Source of the DNA: Glaciimonas sp.
GTDB taxonomy: Bacteria; Pseudomonadota; Gammaproteobacteria; Burkholderiales; Burkholderiaceae_D
DNA length: 64,000 nt
Direction of reading: 5' to 3'
Assembly: GCA_012927625.1 (NCBI GenBank)
Contig: JABBOV010000006.1
Coordinates: 1 to 64,000 of the forward strand
Part shown: positions 56,856 through 64,000 of the stretch, piece after piece
Numbering within the stretch: position 1 is the first letter of the stretch
Layout: each line of letters begins with the position of its first letter
Program-made: the position numbers and the translations under genes
The notes under the pieces: model-generated
Database searches by the model: none
What the model saw: the letters and a program-made list of their open reading frames with translations, nothing else
What the model was told of the DNA's origin: nothing

Positions 56856-58714
56856 TGGCCGCGTAGAAATAATTTGTCGAGGTCGGCTAGTGCTAACTGC
56901 ACCCAAGTCGGGCGGCCGTGGTTGCACTGGTCGGCCCGTTCGGTGGCTTCCATCTGGCGCAGCAGCGCGTTCATTTCTGGCACGGTCAGCGAACGGTTGG
57001 CGCGCACTGCGGTATGGCAAGCCAGCGTGCCGAGCAGCGCATTGCGCCGTTCGATCAGTACCCGCGAGCCGCCGAATTCACGGATGTCGCGTAGCACGTC
57101 GCGTGCCAGACTTTGCGCATCGGCATTTTTCAGCAACGCCGGCACGGCGCGCACCGCCAGCGTGGTGGGCGATACCGCGCTGATGTCGAATCCGAGCGAT
57201 TCCAGGATGGCGCGGCTTTCTGCAGCGGTGCCGACTTCCACTGCATCAGCGTAAAAGGTGACAGGGATCAACAGCGCCTGTACTTGCATCGCATCCGCGT
57301 CCAGCGCGTTTTTGAGTTGTTCGTACAGGATACGTTCATGCGCGGCGTGCATGTCCACCAGCACCAGGCCCCTGTTATTTTGCGCCAGGATGAAAACCCC
57401 ATGCAACTGCGCCAACGCGAAGCCGAGCGGATGATCATCGTCGCCCGGCAAAGACTGCATCGGTTGCAGGGCGATAGCCGAGGGCGATGATTCCGGCGCC
57501 GCTGCTGCTGCGGCGAATAGCGCGCCGTAACTTGCGGTCGATTGCGCCACGCCGAAACCGGAATTTGCCCGGCTGAATTGTGGTGGTGCAGCGTCAGGGC
57601 GCAATTGGGCGCCAAACGTGGTTTGCTGCTGCTCGCGCAGCCACGACATTGCGCCCGAAGGCGATGCCAGCGGTGCCGGTGCGGTGCCGAATGCGGTGGC
57701 CGAAGTCTGCGCCAGCGCGCGTTGCACTACATGAAACACAAACTGGTGCACAGCACGGCTGTCGCGAAAGCGCACTTCGATCTTCGACGGATGGACATTC
57801 ACATCTACTAATGCCGGATTGAGTTCCAGCGCCAACACATAGGATGGATAGCGGTCGCCGTGTAGCACGTCCTGATAGGCGGCGCGCACTGCATGTGTGA
57901 GTAGTTTGTCGCGCACGAAGCGGCCGTTGACGTAGAAATATTGCGCGTCGGCGCGTGCCTTGGCGGCGGTCGGCAGGCCGGCGAAACCGTGCAGCCGCAG
58001 GCCGCTTGCTTCATCTCCAGCGGATTCGTCCAGCGCCAGCCGGGCCGTGGCGAAGTTGTCGCCCAGAATATGCGCGCTGCGTTGCGCCACCTCAGTCGCG
58101 TTCCAGTGGTCGATGGCCTTGCCATTGTGCGATAGCGAAAAAGAGACGTCCGGCCGTGCCAGGGCGATGCGGCGCACCACTTCGGCGCAATGGCCGAATT
58201 CGGTCTGTTCGGTCTTCAGGAATTTACGCCGTGCCGGGGTATTGAAATACAAGTCTTGTACATCGATGGTGGTGCCGGCCGCACCTGAAGCGGGCGCTGG
58301 GCTGCCGGCCGGTGTACCGGAAATTTCCCAGGCATGGGCGGCGGCGGCAGTGCGTGAAGTTAGCGTCAATTGCGCCACCGATGCAATCGATGCCAGCGCT
58401 TCACCCCGAAAACCTAGTGTGGCAACGTGTTCCAGATCGTGCAATGAAGCAATCTTGGAAGTCGCATGACGCGCCAGGGCCAGCCGCATTTGCTCCGGCG
58501 CAATGCCGCGTCCGTTGTCGGTGATGGCGATACGCTTGACGCCGCCTTGCTCCAGCCGCACGGTGATGTGGGTGGCGCCGGCGTCGAGCGCATTTTCGAG
58601 CAATTCCTTAACCACGGCAGAGGGCCGCTCCACCACTTCGCCGGCGGCGATTTGGGAGATCAATTGGTCGGATAAGGCCTGGATTGGACGGTGTGGGTCG
58701 AGCGCAGCATTCAT
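56852..58714 (-). CDS. mutL: DNA mismatch repair protein MutL
   Basis: This 620-residue protein links MutS to strand removal. The N-terminal GHKL ATPase has [11 protein letters not shown] near residue 22, [11 protein letters not shown] near 38, DNGRGI near 63 and [10 protein letters not shown] near 95. The RRKFLKTE segment and the variable linker (about 350-430) follow. The C-terminal dimerisation domain starts near 435. No DQHAAxExxxxE endonuclease motif is present (it reads [14 protein letters not shown]), so its endonuclease status is uncertain. I start at ATG 58714, where the family N terminus begins. Confidence 0.94.
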   Translation of the reverse strand: MNAALDPHRPIQALSDQLISQIAAGEVVERPSAVVKELLENALDAGATHITVRLEQGGVKRIAITDNGRGIAPEQMRLALARHATSKIASLHDLEHVATLGFRGEALASIASVAQLTLTSRTAAAAHAWEISGTPAGSPAPASGAAGTTIDVQDLYFNTPARRKFLKTEQTEFGHCAEVVRRIALARPDVSFSLSHNGKAIDHWNATEVAQRSAHILGDNFATARLALDESAGDEASGLRLHGFAGLPTAAKARADAQYFYVNGRFVRDKLLTHAVRAAYQDVLHGDRYPSYVLALELNPALVDVNVHPSKIEVRFRDSRAVHQFVFHVVQRALAQTSATAFGTAPAPLASPSGAMSWLREQQQTTFGAQLRPDAAPPQFSRANSGFGVAQSTASYGALFAAAAAAPESSPSAIALQPMQSLPGDDDHPLGFALAQLHGVFILAQNNRGLVLVDMHAAHERILYEQLKNALDADAMQVQALLIPVTFYADAVEVGTAAESRAILESLGFDISAVSPTTLAVRAVPALLKNADAQSLARDVLRDIREFGGSRVLIERRNALLGTLACHTAVRANRSLTVPEMNALLRQMEATERADQCNHGRPTWVQLALADLDKLFLRGQ

Positions 58715-58788
58715 GGCCAGATTATAGCTGGGTGTGCTGGTATCATTCTGCAGCCCCAATTGATGGGTTAGCTATCCTTAGGAGAAGT

Positions 58789-59442
58789 ATGGAATTCATG
58801 CAATTTTTCGACATGATCTTGCATGTCGACAAGACGCTCGGCCATTTGCTGGAAAACTACGGAATCATGGTGTACGCGGTGCTGTTTGTGATCGTGTTTG
58901 CCGAAACCGGGCTGGTGGTATTTCCATTTTTGCCGGGCGATACGCTGCTATTCATCGGCGGCGCTTTTTGCGCAACCGGTGCGATGGATGCAGGGTTGTT
59001 GGTCGGCGTATTGCTAGTCGCAGCGGTCGGCGGCAATACGCTCAATTACTGGATCGGCACCGCCATCGGCCAAAAAGTATTTACACACGATTACAAGTGG
59101 ATCGATAGGAAGGCGTTGCACAGGACGCACCTGTTTTTTGAAAAACACGGCGGCAAGACCATCATCCTGTGCCGTTTAGTACCGATTGTGCGTACTTTTG
59201 CACCGTTTATAGCGGGAGTGTCAAAAATGACATTCAGCAAATTCCAGCTATTCAATGTGACTGGCGCGATATTGTGGGTGGGCGCGCTGGTCGCTGCCGG
59301 CTACTTTTTCGGCAATATCCCGATCATTCGCGATCACTTGAATACTATCGTCATAATCGGCGTGGCCGCTGCGGTGGTACCGCTGATGCTGGGTGGGTTA
59401 TGGAGGTTTTATCGAAAAATGACCGGTAAGTCACCGGCCTGA
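58789..59442 (+). CDS. DedA-family membrane protein
   Basis: This 217-residue inner-membrane protein has about five hydrophobic or re-entrant segments. It shows FAETGLVVFPFLPGDTLLFI near residue 40, HGGKTIILCRLVPIVRTFAP near 118 and MTFSKFQLFNVTGAILWVG near 145. These are the acidic/arginine signature regions of DedA proteins, which recycle lipid carriers or act as proton-linked flippases. GGAG lies 4 bases before the ATG at 58789; a second ATG 9 bases later is possible. It is divergent from mutL. Confidence 0.9.
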   Translation: MEFMQFFDMILHVDKTLGHLLENYGIMVYAVLFVIVFAETGLVVFPFLPGDTLLFIGGAFCATGAMDAGLLVGVLLVAAVGGNTLNYWIGTAIGQKVFTHDYKWIDRKALHRTHLFFEKHGGKTIILCRLVPIVRTFAPFIAGVSKMTFSKFQLFNVTGAILWVGALVAAGYFFGNIPIIRDHLNTIVIIGVAAAVVPLMLGGLWRFYRKMTGKSPA

Positions 59443-59477
59443 GATGCTGTTTCATAGTCTGGATTATTGCAAAATTT

Positions 59478-59510
59478 AAAAGCGGCACATCTTATCAATG
59501 TGCCGCTTTT
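59478..59510. terminator. bidirectional terminator between dedA and acs
   Basis: AAAAGCGGCACAT and ATGTGCCGCTTTT are perfect 13-base arms around a 7-base loop. It serves both convergent genes. Confidence 0.88.
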
Positions 59511-59525
59511 GCGCATCTACTGAAA

Positions 59526-61508
59526 TTACTGTGCCTGTTTCAACTGTTCCAGAATGGCTGGGTTCTCCAGAGTCGAGATATCCTGCGTGATTTCTTCGCC
59601 CTTGGCCAGCACCCGCAGCAAGCGGCGCATGATCTTGCCGGAACGGGTCTTGGGCAGATTGTCGCCAAAGCGGATTTCCTTCGGCTTGGCGATTGGGCCG
59701 ATCTCCTTGGCGACCCAATTGCGCAACTCGGTAGCGATCCGCTTTGCGTCCTCACCCATTGGACGTGCCTGCTTCAGCACCACAAAGGCGCAAATCGATT
59801 CGCCGGTGGTATCGTCAGGTTTACCAACTACCGCTGCTTCGGCCACCAGCGGGTTAGCTACCAATGCCGACTCGATCTCCATGGTGCCCATACGGTGACC
59901 GGAAACGTTCAGCACATCGTCGATGCGCCCGGTGATGGTGAAATAACCGGTATCGGGATTGCGGATTGCACCGTCACCTGCCAAATAAGTCTTGCCACCG
60001 AGCTCGGTTGGGAAGTAACTCGCCTTGAAGCGCTCCGGGTCGTTCCAGATAGTGCGGATCATTGCCGGCCAAGGTCGTTTGACCACCAGCAGCCCACCCT
60101 GGCCGTTCGGCATGTCTTGCCCCGCCTCGTCGACAATTGCCGTCATGATGCCCGGCAAAGGCAACGTACAGGAACCCGGCACCATCGGCGTGGCGCCCGG
60201 CAGCGGCGAGATCATGTGGCCGCCGGTTTCTGTTTGCCAGAAGGTATCGACTATCGGGCAGTTTTCCCGTCCGATATTCTTGTAGTACCACATCCAGGCT
60301 TCAGGATTGATCGGCTCACCCACCGAGCCCAATAAACGCAGGCTGGATAAATCGTATTGCGCCGGCGCGACACTCGGGTCTACATCAGCGGCCTTGATCA
60401 ATGAACGTATCGCCGTTGGCGCAGTGTAAAAAATAGTGACCTTATGTTTGGCAATCGTGTCCCAGAAGCGGCCGGCGTTGGGGTATGTCGGAATTCCTTC
60501 GAAAATGATTTCGGTGGCGCCGACTGCCAGCGGGCCGTAGGCAATATAGGTATGGCCGGTGACCCAGCCGATGTCGGCGGTACACCAGAATACGTCGGTA
60601 GGTTTGATGTCGAAGGTCCACTTCATGGTCAGCATGGCCCACAGCAAAAAACCGCCGGTGGAGTGCTGCACGCCTTTGGGGGTGCCGGTGGAGCCGGATG
60701 TGTACAAAATGAATAGCGGATGCTCGGCGCTGACCCATTCCGGTTCGCAGCTTTCGGCCTGGCCTTGTAGCAGATCGTGCAACCACAAATCGCGTCCCTC
60801 GACCATGCCGATGTTGCCGCCGGTGCGTTTATAGACGATGACGTTGCGAATCGTGCTGCAACCGCCTAGTGCGAGCGCTTCATCGACGATGGCTTTCAGA
60901 GGCAAATGCTTACCACCGCGGAACTGTTCATCGGCGGTAATAACGGCGACGGCGCCAGCATCGATGATGCGTTCCTGCAAGGACTTGGCGGAGAAGCCGC
61001 CGAATACCACCGAATGGGTAGCGCCAATGCGTGCGCAAGCTTGCATGGCGGCGACGCCTTCGACCGACATCGACATGTAGATGACGACGCGGTCGCCTTT
61101 CTTGACGCCTAGCGACTTCAAGCCATTAGCGAATTTACAGACGGTACGATGCAATTCGCGGTAACTGACCTTGGTCGAACTGCCGTCATCGGCCTCAAAA
61201 ATAACGGCAGTCTTGTCGGCGTTGCCGTTGGTAAGATTGCGGTCGAGACAATTGTAGGAGGCGTTCAGATGGCCGTCTTCGAACCACTTGTAGAACGGCG
61301 CATCGGATTCGTCGAGCGTCTTGGTAAAAGGCTTTTGCCAGAGGATGTTTTCGCGTGCCAACTTGGCCCAGAAACCTTCGTAATCCTGCTCTGCCTCGGC
61401 GCACATCGCATTGTAAGCATCCATGCCGGATATGGTAGCGTTCTTGACGAAATCTGCCGACGGCAGAAAAACACGACTCTCTTGATTTGTGGATTCAATA
61501 CCTGCCAT
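59526..61508 (-). CDS. acs: acetyl-CoA synthetase
   Basis: This enzyme activates acetate to acetyl-CoA through acetyl-AMP. The 660-residue ANL-family protein has [19 protein letters not shown] near residue 270 (AMP-binding P-loop), [11 protein letters not shown] near 420, and the regulatory/catalytic lysine motif [14 protein letters not shown] near 620 that is acetylated in related enzymes. GGAG lies 8 bases before the ATG. It is divergent from the fumarase gene, and the transcript ends at the shared terminator. Confidence 0.96.
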   Translation of the reverse strand: MAGIESTNQESRVFLPSADFVKNATISGMDAYNAMCAEAEQDYEGFWAKLARENILWQKPFTKTLDESDAPFYKWFEDGHLNASYNCLDRNLTNGNADKTAVIFEADDGSSTKVSYRELHRTVCKFANGLKSLGVKKGDRVVIYMSMSVEGVAAMQACARIGATHSVVFGGFSAKSLQERIIDAGAVAVITADEQFRGGKHLPLKAIVDEALALGGCSTIRNVIVYKRTGGNIGMVEGRDLWLHDLLQGQAESCEPEWVSAEHPLFILYTSGSTGTPKGVQHSTGGFLLWAMLTMKWTFDIKPTDVFWCTADIGWVTGHTYIAYGPLAVGATEIIFEGIPTYPNAGRFWDTIAKHKVTIFYTAPTAIRSLIKAADVDPSVAPAQYDLSSLRLLGSVGEPINPEAWMWYYKNIGRENCPIVDTFWQTETGGHMISPLPGATPMVPGSCTLPLPGIMTAIVDEAGQDMPNGQGGLLVVKRPWPAMIRTIWNDPERFKASYFPTELGGKTYLAGDGAIRNPDTGYFTITGRIDDVLNVSGHRMGTMEIESALVANPLVAEAAVVGKPDDTTGESICAFVVLKQARPMGEDAKRIATELRNWVAKEIGPIAKPKEIRFGDNLPKTRSGKIMRRLLRVLAKGEEITQDISTLENPAILEQLKQAQ

Positions 61509-62308
61509 TTGTCTTCTCCATGTAATGATGATTTAGTTGATAACATAGACTTTTACTCTTACTCAAGTCTTACACATCCCAGCCAGGCATAGGAGCAATA
61601 TACTGCAGCACAAATATGCATACTTAAAAACCTGGCGTTGCTTATGTCACAAAACCGAAAAATTCTGCTGAATTCTTTCCTTCCGCTAAATTTCGCCACA
61701 ACACATTCTTGGTTATGCCAGCCTTGCCGTCTGCGTTATTGCGTTTCGTCAGTGTTGTGATGATTTTATCGCCTCAAAACTTGAGCGTAATCCCGGATTA
61801 GGTTTTCAGGCCGAGCGCCGCCGGCACGCATTTTTTTGAGTCAAGAATCGTCCGTCTGTCAACTTCATGGCCCGCAAGTGTAAAATTCAGTCTAGTTCAG
61901 AAACAGTAGAATGGTGCTTGGAGAACCAGTAAACAAGCCCGGGACATTTTTAAATAATGGATTTAATGCAGGAGTATATATAAATATGCCACTATTACCG
62001 CATTGTTTTATAGCTATTTTAAAAATACAAATGCCAGTATATCTTCTAGATTGATATTCTGCATTGAAATGCATGAAAAATGTCCGCTTGGCATGCGACG
62101 GGTTAAAAAATTTCTAAAATCCATTTTCCTGCAAATCCGTTCATTGCAATCATTACCACGGACCGAGCCCAATTCACCTTTAGGTCATACACTAGCGCGA
62201 CAGCTCTGGGTCTGAACTGTCTACCGAAGATTGCCGACAGCAAACCCATTCCGGCACGCATACGCCACAAGAATAGCAATCCTTCATTTTAGCCAAACGA
62301 GAACCATC
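61509..62308. other. 800-base gap between divergent acs and fumarase
   Basis: No gene is supported in this, the longest gap of the window. It holds copy 7 of the 26-nt-phased element at 61971-62003 in an AT-rich block, plus presumably the promoters of both flanking genes. Open frames of 60-70 codons here lack ribosome-binding sites and familiar sequence. Confidence 0.55.
61971..62003 (+). repeat. 26-nt-phased dispersed element, copy 7
   Basis: GGAGTAT starts at 61971 and ACCGCAT at 61997, a 26-nt offset, with TATGCCACTATT before the second block. It lies between divergent acs and fumarase. Confidence 0.7.
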
Positions 62309-63847
62309 ATGACCATCATCAAGCAGAACGACCTTATTGAATCCGTTGCCGGCGCGCTGCAATACATCAGCTATTACCATCCGGCCGATTACATCGCACA
62401 TCTGGGGCGCGCATATGCGGCGGAGCAAAGCCCGGCGGCCAAAGATGCAATTGCACAGATATTGACCAATTCGCGCATGTGCGCCGAAGGCCATCGCCCG
62501 ATCTGTCAAGATACCGGTATCGTCAATGTCTTTCTGAAAATCGGCATGGATGTGCAGTTTGAAGGATTCAAAGGCTCCATCGCCGACGCCGTTAACGAAG
62601 GCGTACGACGCGGCTACAATAATCCAGAAAACAAGTTGCGCGCCTCGATCGTGGCCGACCCGCTTTTCGCGCGCAAAAATACCCGCGACAACACACCGGC
62701 GGTAATCCACATGGAGCTGATACCGGGCAACACAGTCGACGTCCAGATTGCAGCCAAAGGCGGCGGCTCGGAAAACAAGAGCAAGTTCGTGATGCTTAAT
62801 CCATCCGATTCAGTGGTGGACTGGGTCATGAAAACCGTGCCGACCATGGGTGCCGGCTGGTGCCCGCCGGGCATGCTAGGGATCGGTATCGGCGGTACTG
62901 CTGAAAAAGCCATGCTGATGGCAAAAGAAGTGCTGATGGAAGACATCAACATGTACGACCTGCTTAAACGCGGCCCACAAAGCAAGACCGAAGAACTACG
63001 CATCGAACTGTTCCAGAAAGTCAATGCGCTCGGCATCGGCGCTCAGGGCTTGGGCGGCCTGACCACGGTGCTCGATGTAAAAATCATGATGTACCCGACC
63101 CACGCCGCCTCCAAGCCGGTGGCGATGATCCCGAACTGCGCGGCAACGCGCCACGGCCATTTCGTGCTTGACGGTTCCGGCCCGGCATTCATGGAGCCGC
63201 CGTCACTGTCCGACTGGCCGGAAGTGCACTGGGCACCGGACATCGAAAAGTCTAAACGTATCGACCTCAATACCCTGACCAAGACCGAAGTCGCATCCTG
63301 GAAACCGGGCCAGACACTGCTATTGAACGGCAAGATGCTGACCGGCCGCGATGCCGCCCACCAGCGCATCCAGGACATGCTAGCCAAGGGCGAGCCATTG
63401 CCGGTCGATTTCACCAATCGGGTGATTTACTATGTCGGCCCGGTTGACCCGGTGCGCGACGAAGCAGTCGGCCCAGCCGGCCCGACCACCGCGACACGGA
63501 TGGACAAATATACCGACATGATGCTGGAAAAAACCGGCCTGATTTCCATGGTTGGCAAAGCGGAGCGCGGGCCGGTTGCAATCGAATCGATCAAGCGGCA
63601 CCAATCGGCTTACCTGATGGCGGTCGGCGGTGCAGCGTATCTGGTCTCGAAAGCCATCAAGAGCGCAAAAGTGGTCGGCTTTGCCGACCTCGGGATGGAA
63701 GCAATTTACGAGTTTGACGTCAAAGACATGCCGGTCACGGTAGCGGTCGATGCCAGCGGCACCTCGGTTCACGATACCGGGCCGAAAGAATGGCAAGCTA
63801 GGATTGCCGCGAGCTCTGTGGGCGACATCGCAGTCACTACCAAATAA
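62309..63847 (+). CDS. fumarate hydratase, class I (4Fe-4S)
   Basis: This TCA-cycle enzyme interconverts fumarate and malate. The 512-residue single-chain form joins the alpha-type N-terminal part (about 1-320) with the beta-type C-terminal part (about 335-505). Cluster cysteines lie in GHRPICQDTGIV near residue 67, in the MIPNCAATRHGH stretch near 273, and probably in another Cys. GPTTATRMDKYTD and the C-terminal DMPVTVAVDASGTS are family hallmarks. I start at the ATG at 62309, which has GAGA upstream and the family N terminus; an earlier ATG would add 26 residues. Confidence 0.93.
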   Translation: MTIIKQNDLIESVAGALQYISYYHPADYIAHLGRAYAAEQSPAAKDAIAQILTNSRMCAEGHRPICQDTGIVNVFLKIGMDVQFEGFKGSIADAVNEGVRRGYNNPENKLRASIVADPLFARKNTRDNTPAVIHMELIPGNTVDVQIAAKGGGSENKSKFVMLNPSDSVVDWVMKTVPTMGAGWCPPGMLGIGIGGTAEKAMLMAKEVLMEDINMYDLLKRGPQSKTEELRIELFQKVNALGIGAQGLGGLTTVLDVKIMMYPTHAASKPVAMIPNCAATRHGHFVLDGSGPAFMEPPSLSDWPEVHWAPDIEKSKRIDLNTLTKTEVASWKPGQTLLLNGKMLTGRDAAHQRIQDMLAKGEPLPVDFTNRVIYYVGPVDPVRDEAVGPAGPTTATRMDKYTDMMLEKTGLISMVGKAERGPVAIESIKRHQSAYLMAVGGAAYLVSKAIKSAKVVGFADLGMEAIYEFDVKDMPVTVAVDASGTSVHDTGPKEWQARIAASSVGDIAVTTK

Positions 63848-64000
63848 GCACCCACCCGCCCTCGCCGGGCGAAGTACCGAATATTGTTTTCGGCCATGTC
63901 GCCCGGCAATCCAATCACCTATTCACTTGCCGCACCATTCCTTGACCACGTTCCTTACGCCTGCCAGCGTTCTTGCAGCAGCAAATAAACCTGTAGGCGT
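63848..64000. other. window end, no gene
   Basis: The last 153 bases after the fumarase stop hold a weak GC palindrome (CGCCCTCGCCGGGCG) without a T tract. No supported gene is seen before the window ends. Confidence 0.4.

Noticed and set aside
62003-62215. 70-codon frame upstream of the fumarase gene
   Set aside because: No ribosome-binding site; AT-rich intergenic composition; product unlike known proteins.
1-64000. CRISPR array, prophage, replication origin or rRNA operon
   Set aside because: I found no regularly spaced direct repeats, phage structural genes, DnaA-box clusters or rRNA sequence. The 26-nt-phased elements are kilobases apart and in both orientations, so they are not an array.

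Overview
The window reads as a chromosomal segment of a betaproteobacterium, most likely family Oxalobacteraceae (order Burkholderiales). This rests on gene content judged by eye: a PhaM-type polyhydroxyalkanoate granule protein, paired cyanophycin synthetases with their dedicated ABC transporter and DUF1854 partner, a thiL-pgpA-cinA operon, mutL-miaA, a class I fumarase and acetyl-CoA synthetase. Coding is dense with moderate-to-high GC, and most intergenic gaps are AT-richer. No phage, plasmid origin, CRISPR array or rRNA was seen; there is one tRNA (Met).

Layout. 1-1.6 kb is an eroded accessory edge (tail of an IS481-type transposase, a start-less frame, one orphan gene). 1.6-9.8 kb holds gshA, a divergent haem-protein locus (sensor kinase, response regulator and PepSY protein facing an SHP-type cytochrome, a dihaem cytochrome c and a cytochrome b561), a DMT transporter and a mercaptopyruvate sulfurtransferase. 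10-18.6 kb has an atypical bifunctional penicillin-binding protein, an alpha/beta hydrolase preceded by a 40-codon frame, two tandem DUF3108 proteins, a Leu/Ile/Val-type binding protein and phaM. 18.6-23.1 kb is another patchy region: a DUF1641/sulfide:quinone-oxidoreductase pair, a broken IS3-family element, a hydrolase and a hypothetical gene. 23.2-31.5 kb carries dacB, two TPM-domain proteins with LemA, pyrF, a PLP decarboxylase and thiL-pgpA-cinA.

31.6-40.6 kb is the most distinctive part. A Mn2+-sensing yybP-ykoY riboswitch precedes a TMEM165/GDT1-type Mn exporter that appears to start at TTG. Next come two cyanophycin synthetases (one lacking the C-terminal Mur-ligase domain) and, divergently, an ABC transporter with a zinc ribbon plus its DUF1854 partner. 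40.9-50.5 kb contains a fused phosphotransferase/P-loop kinase, a PCu(A)C copper chaperone, cbpA-cbpM, VIT and CDF metal transporters, a nitroreductase, a putative exported ATP-dependent DNA ligase and a PhoX-family phosphatase. 50.7-55.3 kb has a chemoreceptor and a decayed arsenic operon (arsR, arsD', deleted arsA, arsC, acr3). 55.6-64 kb is housekeeping: tRNA-Met, miaA-mutL, dedA, acs and fumarase.

Across the window I found a dispersed intergenic element not explained by any gene. It is a 33-nt core beginning GGAGTAT and ending in a CCGCAT-like block. It occurs eight times, and in seven of these the two blocks are exactly 26 nt apart. Five of the eight copies lie in gaps between convergent genes. 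Several REP-like palindromes share the same gaps, and one widespread GC-rich palindrome sits in frame inside the sensor-kinase gene.

All family assignments come from reading translated sequence; no database search was possible.
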